Shown one piece after another: positions 46,842-59,346 of a stretch of 64,000 nt of DNA. Position numbers and translations under genes: made by a program. The stretch spans positions 1,663,693-1,727,692 of the forward strand of contig SAXG01000001.1 in the NCBI GenBank assembly GCA_012932865.1, given 5' to 3'. The notes below the pieces were generated by a model, which worked only from the letters and a program-made list of their open reading frames with translations, was not told the origin of the DNA and ran no database searches. The stretch's first letter is position 1; every line of letters begins with the position of its first letter. The DNA is from Amylostereum areolatum (lineage: Eukaryota; Basidiomycota; Agaricomycetes; Russulales; Stereaceae).

Positions 46842-49800
46842 TGTCAAACTGATTGGACGAGTCACTGGAAGAAAAATCGACGCTGAAGCGCTGCTGGATA
46901 GCGGCACTGAAGGCATTATAATTAACCGAAGATTTGCAGAGAAGAAAGGGCTCTCGTTAGATACTCTCGACCGCCCGTTCCCTGTCCGCAATGTAGATGG
47001 GACGGAGAACATAATGGGATGGGTACGTCATTCGACTACCCAGCGTGTTCGCATCTACGCGCAATCCACAGAATCGTATCATGAAGAAACAGCCGAATTC
47101 TTTGTCACGGACATCGGTGATCACGACATGATCCTAGGAACTGACTGGTTGAAGGAGCATAACCCAGAAATCAACTGGGATGGAGAAGAAGTCGACATGA
47201 CACGCTGCCCACCCACTTGCGTCCTACACAAACCTCTGGTCAAGAAGCTTCGCATCAAACCTGAACATTGGTCTGGGCCACAACCACCCATTGACGTCGT
47301 TGAAGCTGACGAGGTTGAAGTCGAAGAACCTCATGTCCACACGGTGACCAACCACCCAAGCAACACGAAGTACGTGATCCCTGCCCGCCGTGTACAGCAT
47401 GCTTGTGTTCATTCTCCCCGCCGTACACCTTCAGGCGCAAAGTGGTTCACAGAAGATGACGACGAGCAGTCGGACGTTGTCCTGGCTTCATGGACCCAAG
47501 ACGGCCTACGTGCTGTGGGAGTCGTAAAAGAAGTCACCCTCGAACAACTAGCACAAGAAGAACAGTCCAACGACCTCACCATACGTGCCACCTTCACCAA
47601 GGCACAACAGCTTGCGGAACAGGCGGCTGATGTCTAGACAAAAACGTTTGAAGATATGGTCCCTGAGCAATATCACTTGTTCAAGTCAGTGTTCGACAAA
47701 GCTACGTCTGAACGTCTACCTGAGCGACGTCCCTGGGACCATGCTATTGACCTGAAACCAGACTTCCAACCAAAGGCCTGCAAGGTGTATCCTTTGACCC
47801 CATCCGAGCAGCAAGAGCTGGACAGCTTCCTCAATGAACACGTCAAGAAGGGGTACATTTGCCCGTCGAAATCATCCATGGCGAGTCCCTTCTTCTTTGT
47901 CAAGAAAAAGGATGGGAAGCTTCGTCCTGTACAGGACTATCGAGCATTGAATAAAGGCACTGTCAAGAACGAATACCCGCTCCCACTCATCTCCGAGCTT
48001 GTCGACAAACTCAAAGGTGCCAAGGTCTTCTCCAAGATGGACATCCGCTGGGGATACAACAACGTCCGTATCAAGGAAGGAGACGAGTGGAAGGCCGCTT
48101 TCAAAACAAACCGCAGGCTGTACGAACCTCTGGTGATGTTCTTTGGCCTTATGAATTCTCCTGCAACATTCCAGGCAATGATGAATGAACTTTTCAAGGA
48201 TCTCATCGACGGTGGCAAGGTCGTCATTTACATGGACGACATCCTTGTCTTCACAGAGACACTCGAAGAACACCGTGAACTGATGACGCAGGTGCTGCAA
48301 TGCCTGAAGGACAATGACCTCTTCCTCAAGCCAGAGAAATGTGTCTTCGAACAGGATTCTGTCGAGTACCTCGGCTTGATTATCTCACACGACCAGATTG
48401 CTATGGACCCTGTCAAGGTAGCAGGCATTACGGAGTGGCCCACCCCTCGTAACGTCAAGGATGTCCAGTCATTCCTCGGATTTGGAAACTTCTACCGTTG
48501 CTTCATCAAGGACTTCTCCAAGGTTGCACACCCCCTGTTTGAACTGACCAAAAAGGACCATCCATGGAACTGGACTGCAGAGTGTCAAGGCGCCTTCGCT
48601 GCCCTCAAAGCTGTGTTTACCTCATCCCCTGTCCTGATTCTTCCTGACCCGTCGAAACCGTACTTGGTAGAAGTTGATGCCTCAGACTTCGCAACCGGAG
48701 GCATCCTCTCGCAACGCGGCCAAGATGGTCATCTCCATCCTGTTGCCTACCTGTCCAAGTCGCTTACTGAGCCGGAACGCAACTACGACATCTACGACAA
48801 GGAACTGCTGGCAATTATTCGGGCACTTGAAGCTTGGCGGCACTACCTGGAAGGTGCAACTCATCCAGTCGAGGTTTGGACAGACCACAAGAACCTGGAG
48901 TACTTCAAGGAAGCACAAAAGCTGAGTCGTCGGCAGGCCCGCTGGGCGTTATTCCTCACACGCTTCGATTTCACACTAACGCACAAGCCGGGCCTTCACC
49001 ATCGACCAGATCCATTGTCCAGACGCCCTGACCTTAAAGAGGGGGTCGAGAATGACAACAAGGAACGTGTCCTCCTAGATCCCAAGTACTTCTGTATCCG
49101 CGCTACTCGGTCACGCACTGTAACCACCATAGGCGACGCTGACCTACGCCGACGCATCTGAGATGCGCGCACCAAAGACGCTGAAGTTGTACAAGCCATG
49201 GACACTATTCTTTGCAACGGGCCACGATCGCTTGTTAAGGACCTTCAAGAATGGAACCTGGAAGATGGGATGATTCTGTTCAGAGGGAAGGTCTATGTAC
49301 CTGCAGACATCGAGCTACGTCGTGACATTGTCAAGTCATTCCACGACTCACCAATGGCAGGACATCCAGGTCACCACAAGACGTATGAACTCCTCAGCCG
49401 AGAATACTGGTGGCCAGGGATGTCGGTCTTGGTATGCGACTATGTTGAAGGATGCGCTGTTTGCCAAGCGACCAAGAACCGTCCCCAGCACCCCCATGTT
49501 GACATGATCCCTAACGCCGTCCCAGAACGCCCATTTGAGGTGATCACAACCAACTTTGTCACTGATCTGCCTCCCTTGGATGGATACGATGCTATCTGCA
49601 TGATTGTAGACCGCCTCTCCAAGGCCATCTGCATTGCACCGTGCACCAAAAAAATCGACAGCAATGGCACCGTCGACATCTTGCTGGACCGCATGTGGCG
49701 ACACTACGGGCTGTGGAAACAGATGATCTCCGACCGCGGCCCACAGTATGCAAGCAAGGTTATGCAGGAGACTTGCGCCAAACTCGGAATCAAGGCTTCA

Positions 49801-50698
49801 ATGAGCACAGCGTACCACCCTCAAACAGATGGTGAAAGTGAACGGGCGAACCAAGAGTTTGAGCAGTACCTTCGGGCATTCTGCAACTATCAGCAGGACG
49901 ACTGGGTGAAGTACCTCCCCTTCGTCGAATTTTCACACAACATTTGTGTCCATTCAGCTACAGGTCGCGCCCCATTCGAGCTGCTTTACGGTTTCTTACC
50001 GACAATGATCCCCTCTGTCAACCCCATCTCCAAGAACCTTGCCGTCGAAGAACGCTTCCAGCACCTTGAAGAAATACGCAAGGAATCGCAGGCCAGTCTT
50101 GAAACGGCACGCAACCTGATGAAGCGCTACAATGGCGACTTGACACAGGAAGGAGTGTGTTTTGAAGTTGGTGACAAAGTCTGGCTAGATGGTAAGAACC
50201 TGAAGACCACACGTCCAAAAGCTAAGCTCGCAGCAAAACGACACGGCCCATTCACCATCACTGACGTCCTCGGACTAGTGACTTACCGCCTTCAACTCCC
50301 CCCTAGATGGCGTATCCACCCTGTCTTCCATGCCTCGCTTCTCTCAGCATACAAAGAGATGGATGCCCATGGCCCCAACTTCACTCAACCGCCTCCAGAA
50401 CTGATTGATGAAGACGAGGAGTACGAGATTGAAGCCATCCTCGACTCACGACCCACACGCAACAAACGCGGCATTGAATACCTCGTCAAATGGCTTGGAT
50501 ACCCCAACTCTGAGAACAAATGGAGACCGGCCTCTGCATTAACGCATGCCAAGGATGCTACCGCTGAGTTCCACCGCCTTCATCCCAACGCCCCGCGATC
50601 ACTAAAATCATTGGGTCTGACCCAGGCCGAATTTCTTGCATCCACAATGGACGATGAACTTGTGCTCCCGGCGAAAGCGCGCCTTAAAGAGGGGGTAA
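46842..50698 (+). pseudogene. gypsy B pol resumed: protease, RT, RNase H, integrase, chromodomain; two stops
   Basis: Protease LLDSGTEGIIINRRF is intact. TAG 47635-47637 (A-A-D-V-stop-T-K-T-F) and TGA 49159-49161 (R-R-I-stop-D-A-R; A copies have CGC, so CGA is inferred) are the only interruptions. [20 protein letters not shown]; RNase [24 protein letters not shown]. Integrase: TNFVTDLPPLDGYDAIC, SDRGPQYASKV, AYHPQTDGESERAN. Chromodomain: YLVKWLGYPNSENKW. Two substitutions inactivate an otherwise whole polyprotein, consistent with near-identical LTRs and a young age. Confidence 0.92.
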
Positions 50699-51070
50699 TG
50701 TCACGGATCACCTCAATCCTTTCCCTTTTCGTTGCATCGCGTTCAGTCACATGATTACATTTCCCATCACATGACGTCGTCAGCCTGACTCCTCTTATCT
50801 TTCCATCTATGACATCATCGCTCCGGACCACGTCCTCCCCCTTACTTTTCCTTATTGTTCTCTCCCGCTCGCACCATTCTCGCATCATCGATCCTGTACA
50901 TATATAAGGCTCTCCTTTGCGTCCCTTTTCCTTAGATCGTCCTCTTCATTCCCCACGTACTGCTTCGGCCCTACGCCTGGACTTGGACCCTCTCCTGTCA
51001 ATCCATCCTCTTTTCTCTCTCTCTTTGGGTGACTTGGGTGATCTGCCAGTCGCTGGACCGATCCCTAACA
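50699..51070 (+). repeat. 3' LTR of gypsy B
   Basis: 372 bp; differs from the 5' copy at three sites by eye. Confidence 0.95.
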
Positions 51071-51075
51071 CATTC

Positions 51076-54000
51076 CATCTCTCACCTCTACCTGCCCGGC
51101 TTTTTACTGAGGACGACAACGAACGACCCATGGTCTTCCGAGACTGGGAGATTAATGGCCTATGCCATGCTGGGATCCTCCCTGAAACTGACGGCCCCAA
51201 CCCAGAGGCAGTGCCGATCCGTGCGGGCTTCACCAAGGCGCAAGAACTTGCAGAGCACTCGAAGGAAAATGCGCGCCCGCAAACCTTCGAAGACTTGGTT
51301 CCCCCTCCATACCGTGACTTCACACCGGTATTCGACAAGAAAACCTCTGAACGACTACCCGACTGACGACCGTGGGATCATGCCATTGACATTAAGGACG
51401 GCTTAGAACCCAAACCCTGCAAGATCTATCCACTCTCCCCCTCCGAACAGATCGAGCTCGATATCTTCCTCGACGACCACCTGAAGAAGGGCTACATCCG
51501 CCCATTGAAGTCGCCGCAGGCAAGTCCGTTCTTCTTTGTCAAGAAGAAGGATGGGAAGCTGCGGCCTGTACAGGACTATCGAGAGCTGAACAAGGGTACC
51601 GTCAAGAACGAGTATCCCTTGCCGCTGATCTCAGAAATCGTTGACCGCCTCAAAGGTGCGAAGATCTTCTCCAAGATGGACGTCCGCTGGGGATACAACA
51701 ATGTCCGCATCAAGGAAGGCGACGAGTGGAAGGCTGCGTTCAAGACGAATCGTGGCCTCTTTGAACCTACAGTGATGTTTTTCGGCCTTATGAACTCCCC
51801 CGTGACGTTCCAGGCAATGATGAACAAACTTTTCAAGGATCTCATCAACTCGGGCAAAGTCATCATCTACATGGACGACATCCTTGTATTTACCCGAACC
51901 ATGGAAGAACATCGCGTCATAGTACGACAGGTTCTGCAACATCTGCAAGACAATGACCTGTTCCTCAAACCGGAGAAATGCGTCTTTGAGCAAGACTCCA
52001 TTGAATACCTTGGGCTCATTATCTCGCACGACAGGATCACGATAGACCCTGTCAAAGTAGCGGGTATTCAGGACTGGCTGACACCCCAAACGGTTAAGGA
52101 CATACAATCCTTCCTCGGCTTTGGTAATTTCTACCAACAATTCATCAAAGACTTCTCCAAGGTTGCACGACCTCTGTTCGACTTGACAAAGAAGGACTGC
52201 GCATGGAATCGGTTGATGGACTGTCAGACTGCATTTGACGTGCTGAAAGCTGCGTTCACCTCCTCCCCTGTCTTAGTCATGCCTAACCCAAAGAAGCCCT
52301 ACCTCGTGGAAGTCGACACCTCAGACTTTGCCACAGGAGGTATACTCTCTCAGAAAGGTGACGACGGCCACTGGCATCCGGTGGCATATCTGTCCAAGGC
52401 CCTATTGGAACCGGAACGCAACTACGACATCTACGACAAAGAACTGCTCACAATCATACACGCACTTGAAGCCTGGCGTCACTATCTTGAAGGAGCCCCC
52501 GACACGGTTGAAATCTGGACGGATCACAAGAACCTAGAGCACTTCAAGACGGTGCAGAAGCTGAGCCGCAGACAGGCGCGTAGGGCTCTTTTCCTCACCC
52601 GATTTGACTTCTCGCTCGTTCACAAACCAGGAGTATCCCATCGCCCGGACCCAATGTCTCGATGACCTGATCACAAACATGGCGTTGAAAATGACAACAA
52701 GGAGTGTGTCCTGCTCGACCCCAAATACTTCCAGATACGCGCAACGAGGCCAGGAGCAGTAACCTCCCTCGGCGATGTTGAACTCCGACGACGGATCCGC
52801 GACTGCAAAACCAAGGACATCGAGGTCGTTCAAGCCCTGGACGCCATCTTACGAAACGGACCACGTACACTCATCAAGAACCTTCAAGAGTGGAACTACG
52901 AAGAAGGCCTGGTCCTATTCAGAGGAAAGGTATACGTCCCCGCAGATGACGAGTTGCAACACAACATTGTCAAAATGTACCATGAATCGCCAATGGCTAG
53001 ACACCCTGGCCGCTTCAAGACTTACGAACTTGTGAGTCGTGAATATTGGTGGCCTGGCATGTCTGTCTTCGTCCGCGGCTTTGTAGCAGGATGTGCAACC
53101 TGCCAGTCGACGAAGATGCAGAGCAGCCGACCCCACGTTGACATGATCCCAAACGAAATACCTGATCGACCATTCGGCGTCATCTCTACCAACTTCATTG
53201 TCGAGCTCCCTGACTGCGAAGGCTATAACGCCGTCAACGTTGTGGTCGATCGCCTCACCAAGATGGTGGTTACCACCCCATGTACAACGAAGATCACCAG
53301 CGATGGCACAGCCGACATTCTCTTCGACAAGGTATACCGACACTACGACTTAGCAGACAAGATCATCTCGGATCGTGGACCCCAATTTGCTGGACAGGTG
53401 ATGTGTACACTCAACGAGAAGCTCGGGATCAAGTCTGCCCTCAGCACAATGTATCACCCACAGACAGATGGCCAGACCGAACACGAGAACCAGAACCTAG
53501 AGCAGTTCCTGCGAGTATTCTGCAACTACCGTCAAGACGACTGGGTGAAGTGGTTGCCCTTCTTTGAGTTTTCTCACAACTCCCGCACCCATGCAGCTAC
53601 TGGAAAGGCCCCCTTTGAGGTTCTCTACGGTTTCCTCCCCAAGATGTACCCATCCATAAACCCATCCTCGAAGGTCCCTGCAGTTGAAGAACGCCTCTGT
53701 CAACTTGAAGAAGTCCGACAGGAGATCAAGGCCAGCCTCACCCTCGCATCAGACTTGATGAAGCACTACAATGGCGACATGGTCCGCAAGTCAACGCAGT
53801 TTGCCATTGGACACAAAGTGTGGCTAGAAGGCAAGAATCTGAAGACGATGAGACCGAAAGCTAAGCTCGCCGCCAAACGATTCGGACCCTTCGAGATCAT
53901 TGACGTCATCAGCCCAGTCAACTACCGCTTGAAGCTGCCAAAGACGTGGCGGATCCATCCAGTCTTCCACGCCTCATTACTCACCGCGTACAAGGAGACA

Positions 54001-54327
54001 ACCGCTCATGGGCCAAACTACGAACAGCCACCACCTGACCTTATTGACGATGAAGAAGAATACGACGTTGAAGACATTGTCGCCTCCAAGCCAACCCGTA
54101 ACAAGAAAGCCTCATCAAGTGGGCCGGCTGTCCCGACTCCGAAAACATCTGGCTCCCGTGTTCGTCGCTCTCAAAGGTTACTGACATGATTGACGCCTTC
54201 CACAAGCGTCACCCAAATGCGCCCCGCCCCGTGCATTCCCTCGGCATCTCCTTTGACGATTTTCTTACATCTACCCTTGCAGATGACATCGCGCTCCAGG
54301 CGAAAACACGTCTTAAAGAGGGGGTAA
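51076..54327 (+). pseudogene. gypsy A2 pol resumed: RT, RNase H, integrase, chromodomain; broken
   Basis: Continues the frame cut at 33792 (SPLPARLFTEDD). TGA 51364-51366 replaces the CGA of A1 (12456-12458), and TGA 52663-52665 replaces CGA (13755-13757). RT keeps RPVQDYRELN and YMDDILVF; RNase [12 protein letters not shown]. Integrase has TNFIVELP, SDRGPQFAGQ and the altered MYHPQTDGQTEHEN. A 10-bp deletion relative to A1 near 54108 shifts the frame at the start of the chromodomain, so its last part reads out of frame before returning at IDAFHKRHPNA. Confidence 0.9.
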
Positions 54328-54751
54328 TGTCATGGATCGCTCCATTTCTCTCTTCGTTTGCAGACCTCCTACACGCAACACGTCACAGCACATGACTCTT
54401 TTTTCGCATCACATGCTCCAACGACATCATTGCCCGGACTTCCGAGCGGAACCCCGTCCCCTTATCTATGACATCATCGCTCCGGACTTCCGTCCTCCGC
54501 CCCATGACTCCTTTCTTATTGTCTCCCCCCGCTTGCATTACTATCACATCACATCACACCATCGTACCTACCTGTATATAAGGACAGTGTTTCTCTTCCC
54601 TTTTCCCCAGACTGTCCATCTCGTCATACGGTACTGTAGCTTGCACTGCACTACCCTAGACCCGGCACTCTCGAATCCATTTATTTCCCTTGCTCCTCCC
54701 ATCGTCGCGACTTAGGCGGTTCCTTCGGTCTCATAAACTGTGTTTCTGACA
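54328..54751 (+). repeat. 3' LTR of gypsy A2
   Basis: TGTCATGGATCGCTCC to TTTCTGACA; followed by the GAAAG duplication and the continuing copia integrase. Confidence 0.95.
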
Positions 54752-54756
54752 GAAAG

Positions 54757-57301
54757 TGTTCGAGCACTTCAGAGCGTGGGCTGACAATCAGACGGGCGAA
54801 AAGATAGGAATCTTCCACTCCGATCATGGAGGGGAGTTCACTAGTCGGGAACTCGAGGATCAATTCAAAGAACTGGGAATAGAACATCATATGTCCGTGC
54901 CATACACACCACAACTTAATGGACGAGCAGAACGATTCAATTGTACAATCCTTGAAAAGGGGATGGCTATGCTTCACTATGCTGGCCTTAGCTTAGGATT
55001 CTGGCAGTATGCAATCGAAGCTGCTGTCCACATCTACAATCGTACACCGACTCGGATCCAACAGTGGCACACTCCGCTTGAGCGCTAGACAAAGGGAAAG
55101 GATATTCTCAATGTCACGTACCTTAGGGTATTTGGTTGCACTGCTAAGGCATTCATAGTCAAGGACAAACATCACAAGCTACAAGGAAAGACATTCCCTG
55201 CGACATTCATTGGCTATGAACCCGGTGCCAGTGGGTATCGGTTGTGGGTAAAGGAAAAGAGAACCATGGTCATTGCTGCCTACGGCGAGGTAGACTTTGA
55301 CGAAACCTCTTTCCCGGCGAAACTGAGTTTGCCAGCTCCGGTTCAGCCACCACCTGTTGTGCGTCTGGAAGACTTAGTTCCAGATGTCGAAATTCCTGAG
55401 AAGCATCGTCACGCTCGACCATCGGCACCTACTCAAGCCGATCCTGGTCCTGCAGCAGACAAAGAAAAGAAAAATGGTGGTGAGGAAGAAGTTGAAACCC
55501 CACTGTCCGAGCACGAAGAGGAAGAGGTCAAGGAGACGGAGTCTGTCATCTCTGACCTCACCACCCTTTCTCCATCCCCTTCACCACCACAAACTCCACC
55601 GCGTACTCCTGCAGTAGGAGTTACACCGCTCCCACAAACTCCTCAAACTAGTCGGTACCACAACGCTCTGGCAAACCCCCCACATGCAGACTACTCCCCA
55701 CCTTCGCATGAGCCTGTCACGCCTGAACAAAGGCTGCGACAGAATCGTGCAGGTTTGAACCCGCGCTACAATAATGTAGATAATGTGCACGGTGCAGGGA
55801 GGTCTAGCCAGGTCGATGCGACTATAGGCAGACGAGGAGGTCGTCGTCATGTAGTGGGAGGAATGCTTTCGCTTTCGGCTTTGCTGGATACAGCAGCATC
55901 GCCTGACCCACAGTCTTTTGGGGAAGCAATGGCATCGTGCGAAGCGGCGCAGTGGAGGGAAGCGTGTCAATATGAGAAAAACGCGCTAGACAAAATGGGA
56001 CCTCGGAGATTGGTGGACAGACCCAAGGATGCGAATGTTATCACTTGCAAATGGGTCTTCAAGCGTAAATCAGACACGCTATTTCGTGCTTGCATGGTCG
56101 CTAGAGGCTTCAAACAGGAGTACGGCAAGGATTACACGGAAACCTTCAGCCCCGTTGCCCGGTTCGAAACAATTCGTTTCTGCCTTGCGTTGGCCGCGCA
56201 AGAAGATTGGGAAATACATGGCATAGACGTCAAGTCGGCGTTCCTGCATGGGCAACTGGAGGAAGAAATCTACATGGAGCAACCAGAAGGTTTCGTAGAT
56301 CCTGCACATCCGGAGAAAGTTGTCTTACTACTGAAGGCCATCTATGGTCTTAAACAAGCTGCTAGGCAGTGGAACGCAGTAATTGACGCACTTCTAAAGG
56401 AGTTGGGCTTTGTCTGTACTTATTCGGACACGGGATTATACGTCTATCGTCGACAGGAGGGGAACACAGTCATCATTTTGATACTGTATGTCGACGACAT
56501 GGTGTTAATGGGGAACTCGCTTAGCGAAATCAAGCGCATCAAAAGTGCCATCGCTAGTCGGTTTGAGATGACGGACCTAGGGGAATTGTCTTCTTTCCTT
56601 GGGATTCGAATCATTCGCGACAGAAAGCAGAAGACAATCGAGATAGATCAAAAGCGGAACATAGCAGAAATGCTTGCCCGTTTCGAGATGTCTGAAGCGA
56701 ACCCCACTCGCACTCCCCTGCCATCCAGTATTGTCCTTGAAAAGGCAACCGAAGACGCAGACCCGCACACTAGGACATACTATCAGTCTCTCATTGGAAG
56801 TCTCATGTACATCGCTATTGGTTCTCGTCCGGACATTGCGTATGTGGTCACACGGCTGGCACAGTTCAGCTCGAACCCCACTTTGGCCCATCTGAAAGCG
56901 GCGAAGTATGTTCTGCAGTACATTGTTGGTACACAGGACTATCGCATTCGCTACAATGGCAAAGTGAAGGACAAGCTATTTGGTTTCTCTGATGCGGATT
57001 GGGCAGAGAATAAGGATAATCGTCACTCGACATCTGCATACATCTTCATCTACTCTGGCGGTGCTATCGCCTGGATGTCAAAGAAGCAGAAGTTGATTTC
57101 CCATTCACCCATGAAGCGGAGTACGTCGCGATGGCAGAAGTGGCAAAACAGATAGCTTGGTACAGGAACCTCTATCAAGAGATCGGCTACCCGAGTCAAG
57201 TGCCTTTTACCTTGTATGGTGACAACCGGGGCGCACTTATTAGTGCACAAAACCCTGTCACTGGTAAAAGTCTAAAGTACATTGATATTCATTGGCATTA
57301 C
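54757..57301 (+). pseudogene. copia integrase (second half), RT and part of RNase H
   Basis: Resumes exactly in frame with 30385. Integrase has the second Asp in FHSDHGGEFTS and the Glu in LNGRAERFN. TAG 55086-55088 stands where a Trp is usual (PLER-stop-TKGK). RT follows after a Pro/acidic linker: CKWVFKRK, DVKSAFLHGQLEEEIYMEQPEGF, YVDDMVLMG, GSLMYIAIGSRPDIAY. RNase H starts with FSDADWAENKDNRHST. A one-base indel near 57105 shifts the frame; the correct frame continues as HEAEYVAMAEVAKQ and DNRGALISAQNP to 57301, where the hAT-like element cuts it. Confidence 0.9.
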
Positions 57302-58759
57302 CAGAGCATGACACGAGTGGCTGAACCTGTGGGTACCCATTTGGGTACCTGCCAGGCACACCCGCAGGTGTCGAACCCGTGGATACGAGTACCTTCGTGC
57401 CTGGAACCCGCGCGGATGGAGGTGTCGATTCCGAGCAGCCGGGTAACCCGCAAAGGTACCCGTGCATACCCGTGACCGAGCGGCCCGTTGGCCCAGCCGC
57501 TGTGATTGGCTGCAGCGTCAAGGTGATGCGTCGCCCCACTCATCTTTCTGTTTTTCTTTCACTTCCCTCTTCCTCCTCCTCCTTCATGTCCTCCTCCTCG
57601 CTTGCCGTCGCCATCGCTGCTGTCGCCGCCGTCACCGCTACCGCTGCTGCTGCCGCCGCCGTCACCCCTACCATCGCCACCGCTGCCGCCGCTGCCGCCG
57701 CTACCACTGCCGCCGCCGCCGCCGCCGCTCGCGCATTGCTGCTGCCGCCGCTGCCGCCGCCCTCAACCGTCGCCAACGCTCCCAACACCCCCGGCACCCC
57801 CATGCCCCCGACGCTCCCAATGCCCCCGACACCCCCACGCCCTTCACGCCCCCACGCCCTTCACGCCCCCACGCCCTTCACGCCCACGCCCCCGACACTC
57901 CCAACGCCCCCATGCCCTTCATGTCCCCATGCCCTCGACACCCTCATGCCCTCGACCGCCCCCAACGCGCTTGATGGCACACCCCACCCCGCCCCCAACG
58001 CGCACGCCCTGCGCTCCGCTCAATGGGAGTGCACCCGTGCTTGATAGGCATGGGCCCGTGCTCGAAAGGCAAGCACCCGCACTTGACAGCCTCACACCCA
58101 CACCCGTGCCCCTCGCGCTCGCCCCAATGTACGTCCCCCACTCCTTGCTCACCCTCTCGCGCTGAACGCCTCCACCCCTGCGCTCAGCTGCCTCTCCCCC
58201 ACTTCCGTGCTCAGCCACCTCGCCCCTGAACACGCACGCACCCGCCCCGCACACACACACATGCACACTCAGTGCACGCATGTGCGCCTACGCGCCTATG
58301 CGCCTCCGTGCCTACATGCATCCCCCCACTGACCCGCCCATGTGCCCCCCGCCAACCTGACTGCGCACGTAGTTACCGCACCCGCCATTGCACGTCAGGC
58401 ACACCCTCCCGTGTCCCCAACGTGTTCGACGCCTGCGCGTGTACTACTTACCGTAACATAGCTACTAAAATATATATATTCCTTGCTATCTACACCGCGT
58501 GAGCATGAGTAAGAATAAAAGAAAAATAAGAGAGCATGAGAAAGTTACCTTAAATGGTAAGGAAGAACATCGGATCGACATCGTCAATCTCAGGCACCGT
58601 AGGTACCTTCAAAACCCGTATCCGTGCTGGTTCGGGTACCCGTCGACGGGTATACCCGGTGCCTGATACCTGCGCGGATGCAGGTGTCGGTCCGGGACAC
58701 CACGGGTACCCGTGCCGCGGATACGGGTAGATCCGCAGATCAACTCGTGTCATACTCTG
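57302..58759. mobile_element. Non-autonomous hAT-like element (1458 bp) with a C-rich interior
   Basis: Terminal inverted repeats CAGAGCATGACACGAGT (57302 onward) and ACTCGTGTCATACTCTG (to 58759), one mismatch; flanked by a perfect 8-bp duplication GGCATTAC (57294-57301 and 58760-58767). CAGAG ends and 8-bp duplications are hAT hallmarks. GGGTACCCGT-type words cluster inside both ends (about 57330-57470 and 58610-58720), like subterminal transposase sites. The interior (57540-58430) is C-rich with GCC/GCT trinucleotide runs and has no transposase. It interrupts copia RNase H in I-D-I-H-W-H-Y. Confidence 0.92.
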
Positions 58760-58767
58760 GGCATTAC

Positions 58768-58920
58768 ATTCGGGAATGCGTCGACGATGGATTGGTTTCC
58801 TTGGTTCATGCCCCTTCAGCAGATATAGTGGCAGATGCTCTGACCAAGCCTGTCCCTTATAACACACACGTCCGTTTGAGTGGGAGGATGGGTTTAGTGG
58901 AAGCGAAGGAGAGTTGCTAG
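58768..58920 (+). pseudogene. copia RNase H, last part
   Basis: After the hAT-like element the frame reads IRECVDDGLVSLVHAPS, then DIVADALTKPVP, the standard C-terminal motif of copia polyproteins, and ends TAG 58918-58920. The polypurine stretch AAGTGGGAG precedes the 3' LTR. Confidence 0.9.
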
Positions 58921-58946
58921 CTTTCGATCATCCCATTAAGTGGGAG

Positions 58947-59341
58947 TGTTGAAGATAGTAATGCGGGCGATCTCTAGCTTCACCTACATTATGTAATATG
59001 TGACGGGAAGAACCGGAACAATATGGAATCGGCTGTGCAAGGCTGTGCGGAGCATGTGATTCTTACTGTATGCTTTTATATGAAAGCTGTGGTGGATGAC
59101 TGAGTGCACTCTTGGCACTGATTAATTATGCTACACTATGGCACCACTTTCTTACGGCTTTTATGATTGGCTCTTATGGCACAGCGGTTTGGATATATAA
59201 GGCTCTCGTATTTTGTCCTGCCTCCTCACTCGAAGTATCCCTTCGACTGAGGTGAGCAAACCTTTATACCTTCTACTTATTTCTCTCTGGCTTACATACC
59301 TTACTATAGTGTCTCACTGACTTGGATAAGTCTATTCAACA
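58947..59341 (+). repeat. 3' LTR of copia
   Basis: 395 bp, TGTTGAA...TTCAACA; TATATAAG at 59194-59201; followed by GGAAG. Confidence 0.93.
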
Positions 59342-59346
59342 GGAAG

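Larger units (their letters stand above)
33793..51070 (+). mobile_element. Ty3/gypsy chromovirus B (7091 bp without its insert), inside A2 pol
   Basis: LTRs 33793-34164 and 50699-51070, each 372 bp with three differences by eye, all transitions. Perfect CATTC duplication at 33788-33792 and 51071-51075. Order is ORF0, gag, pol with chromodomain. Split in the protease by gypsy C (36655-46836). Confidence 0.95.
30386..54751 (+). mobile_element. Ty3/gypsy chromovirus A2 (7083 bp without its insert), inside copia integrase
   Basis: LTRs at 30386-30810 and 54328-54751, flanked by a perfect GAAAG duplication (30381-30385 and 54752-54756). Same family as A1. It was split inside pol by gypsy B (33793-51070). 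The two LTRs differ at about 30 positions by eye (about 7%), mainly transitions. Confidence 0.95.
27492..59341 (+). mobile_element. Ty1/copia element, host of the whole insertion nest
   Basis: LTR ends are TGTTGAA...TTCAACA. A perfect 5-bp target duplication, GGAAG, lies at 27487-27491 and 59342-59346. Coding order is gag, protease, integrase, RT, RNase H, as in Ty1/copia. Insertions inside: a 234-bp foldback (28115-28348), gypsy A2 with all its contents (30386-54751) and a hAT-like element (57302-58759). Without them the element is about 5.8 kb, normal for copia. The 5' LTR lacks its last 60 bp or so. Confidence 0.92.
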
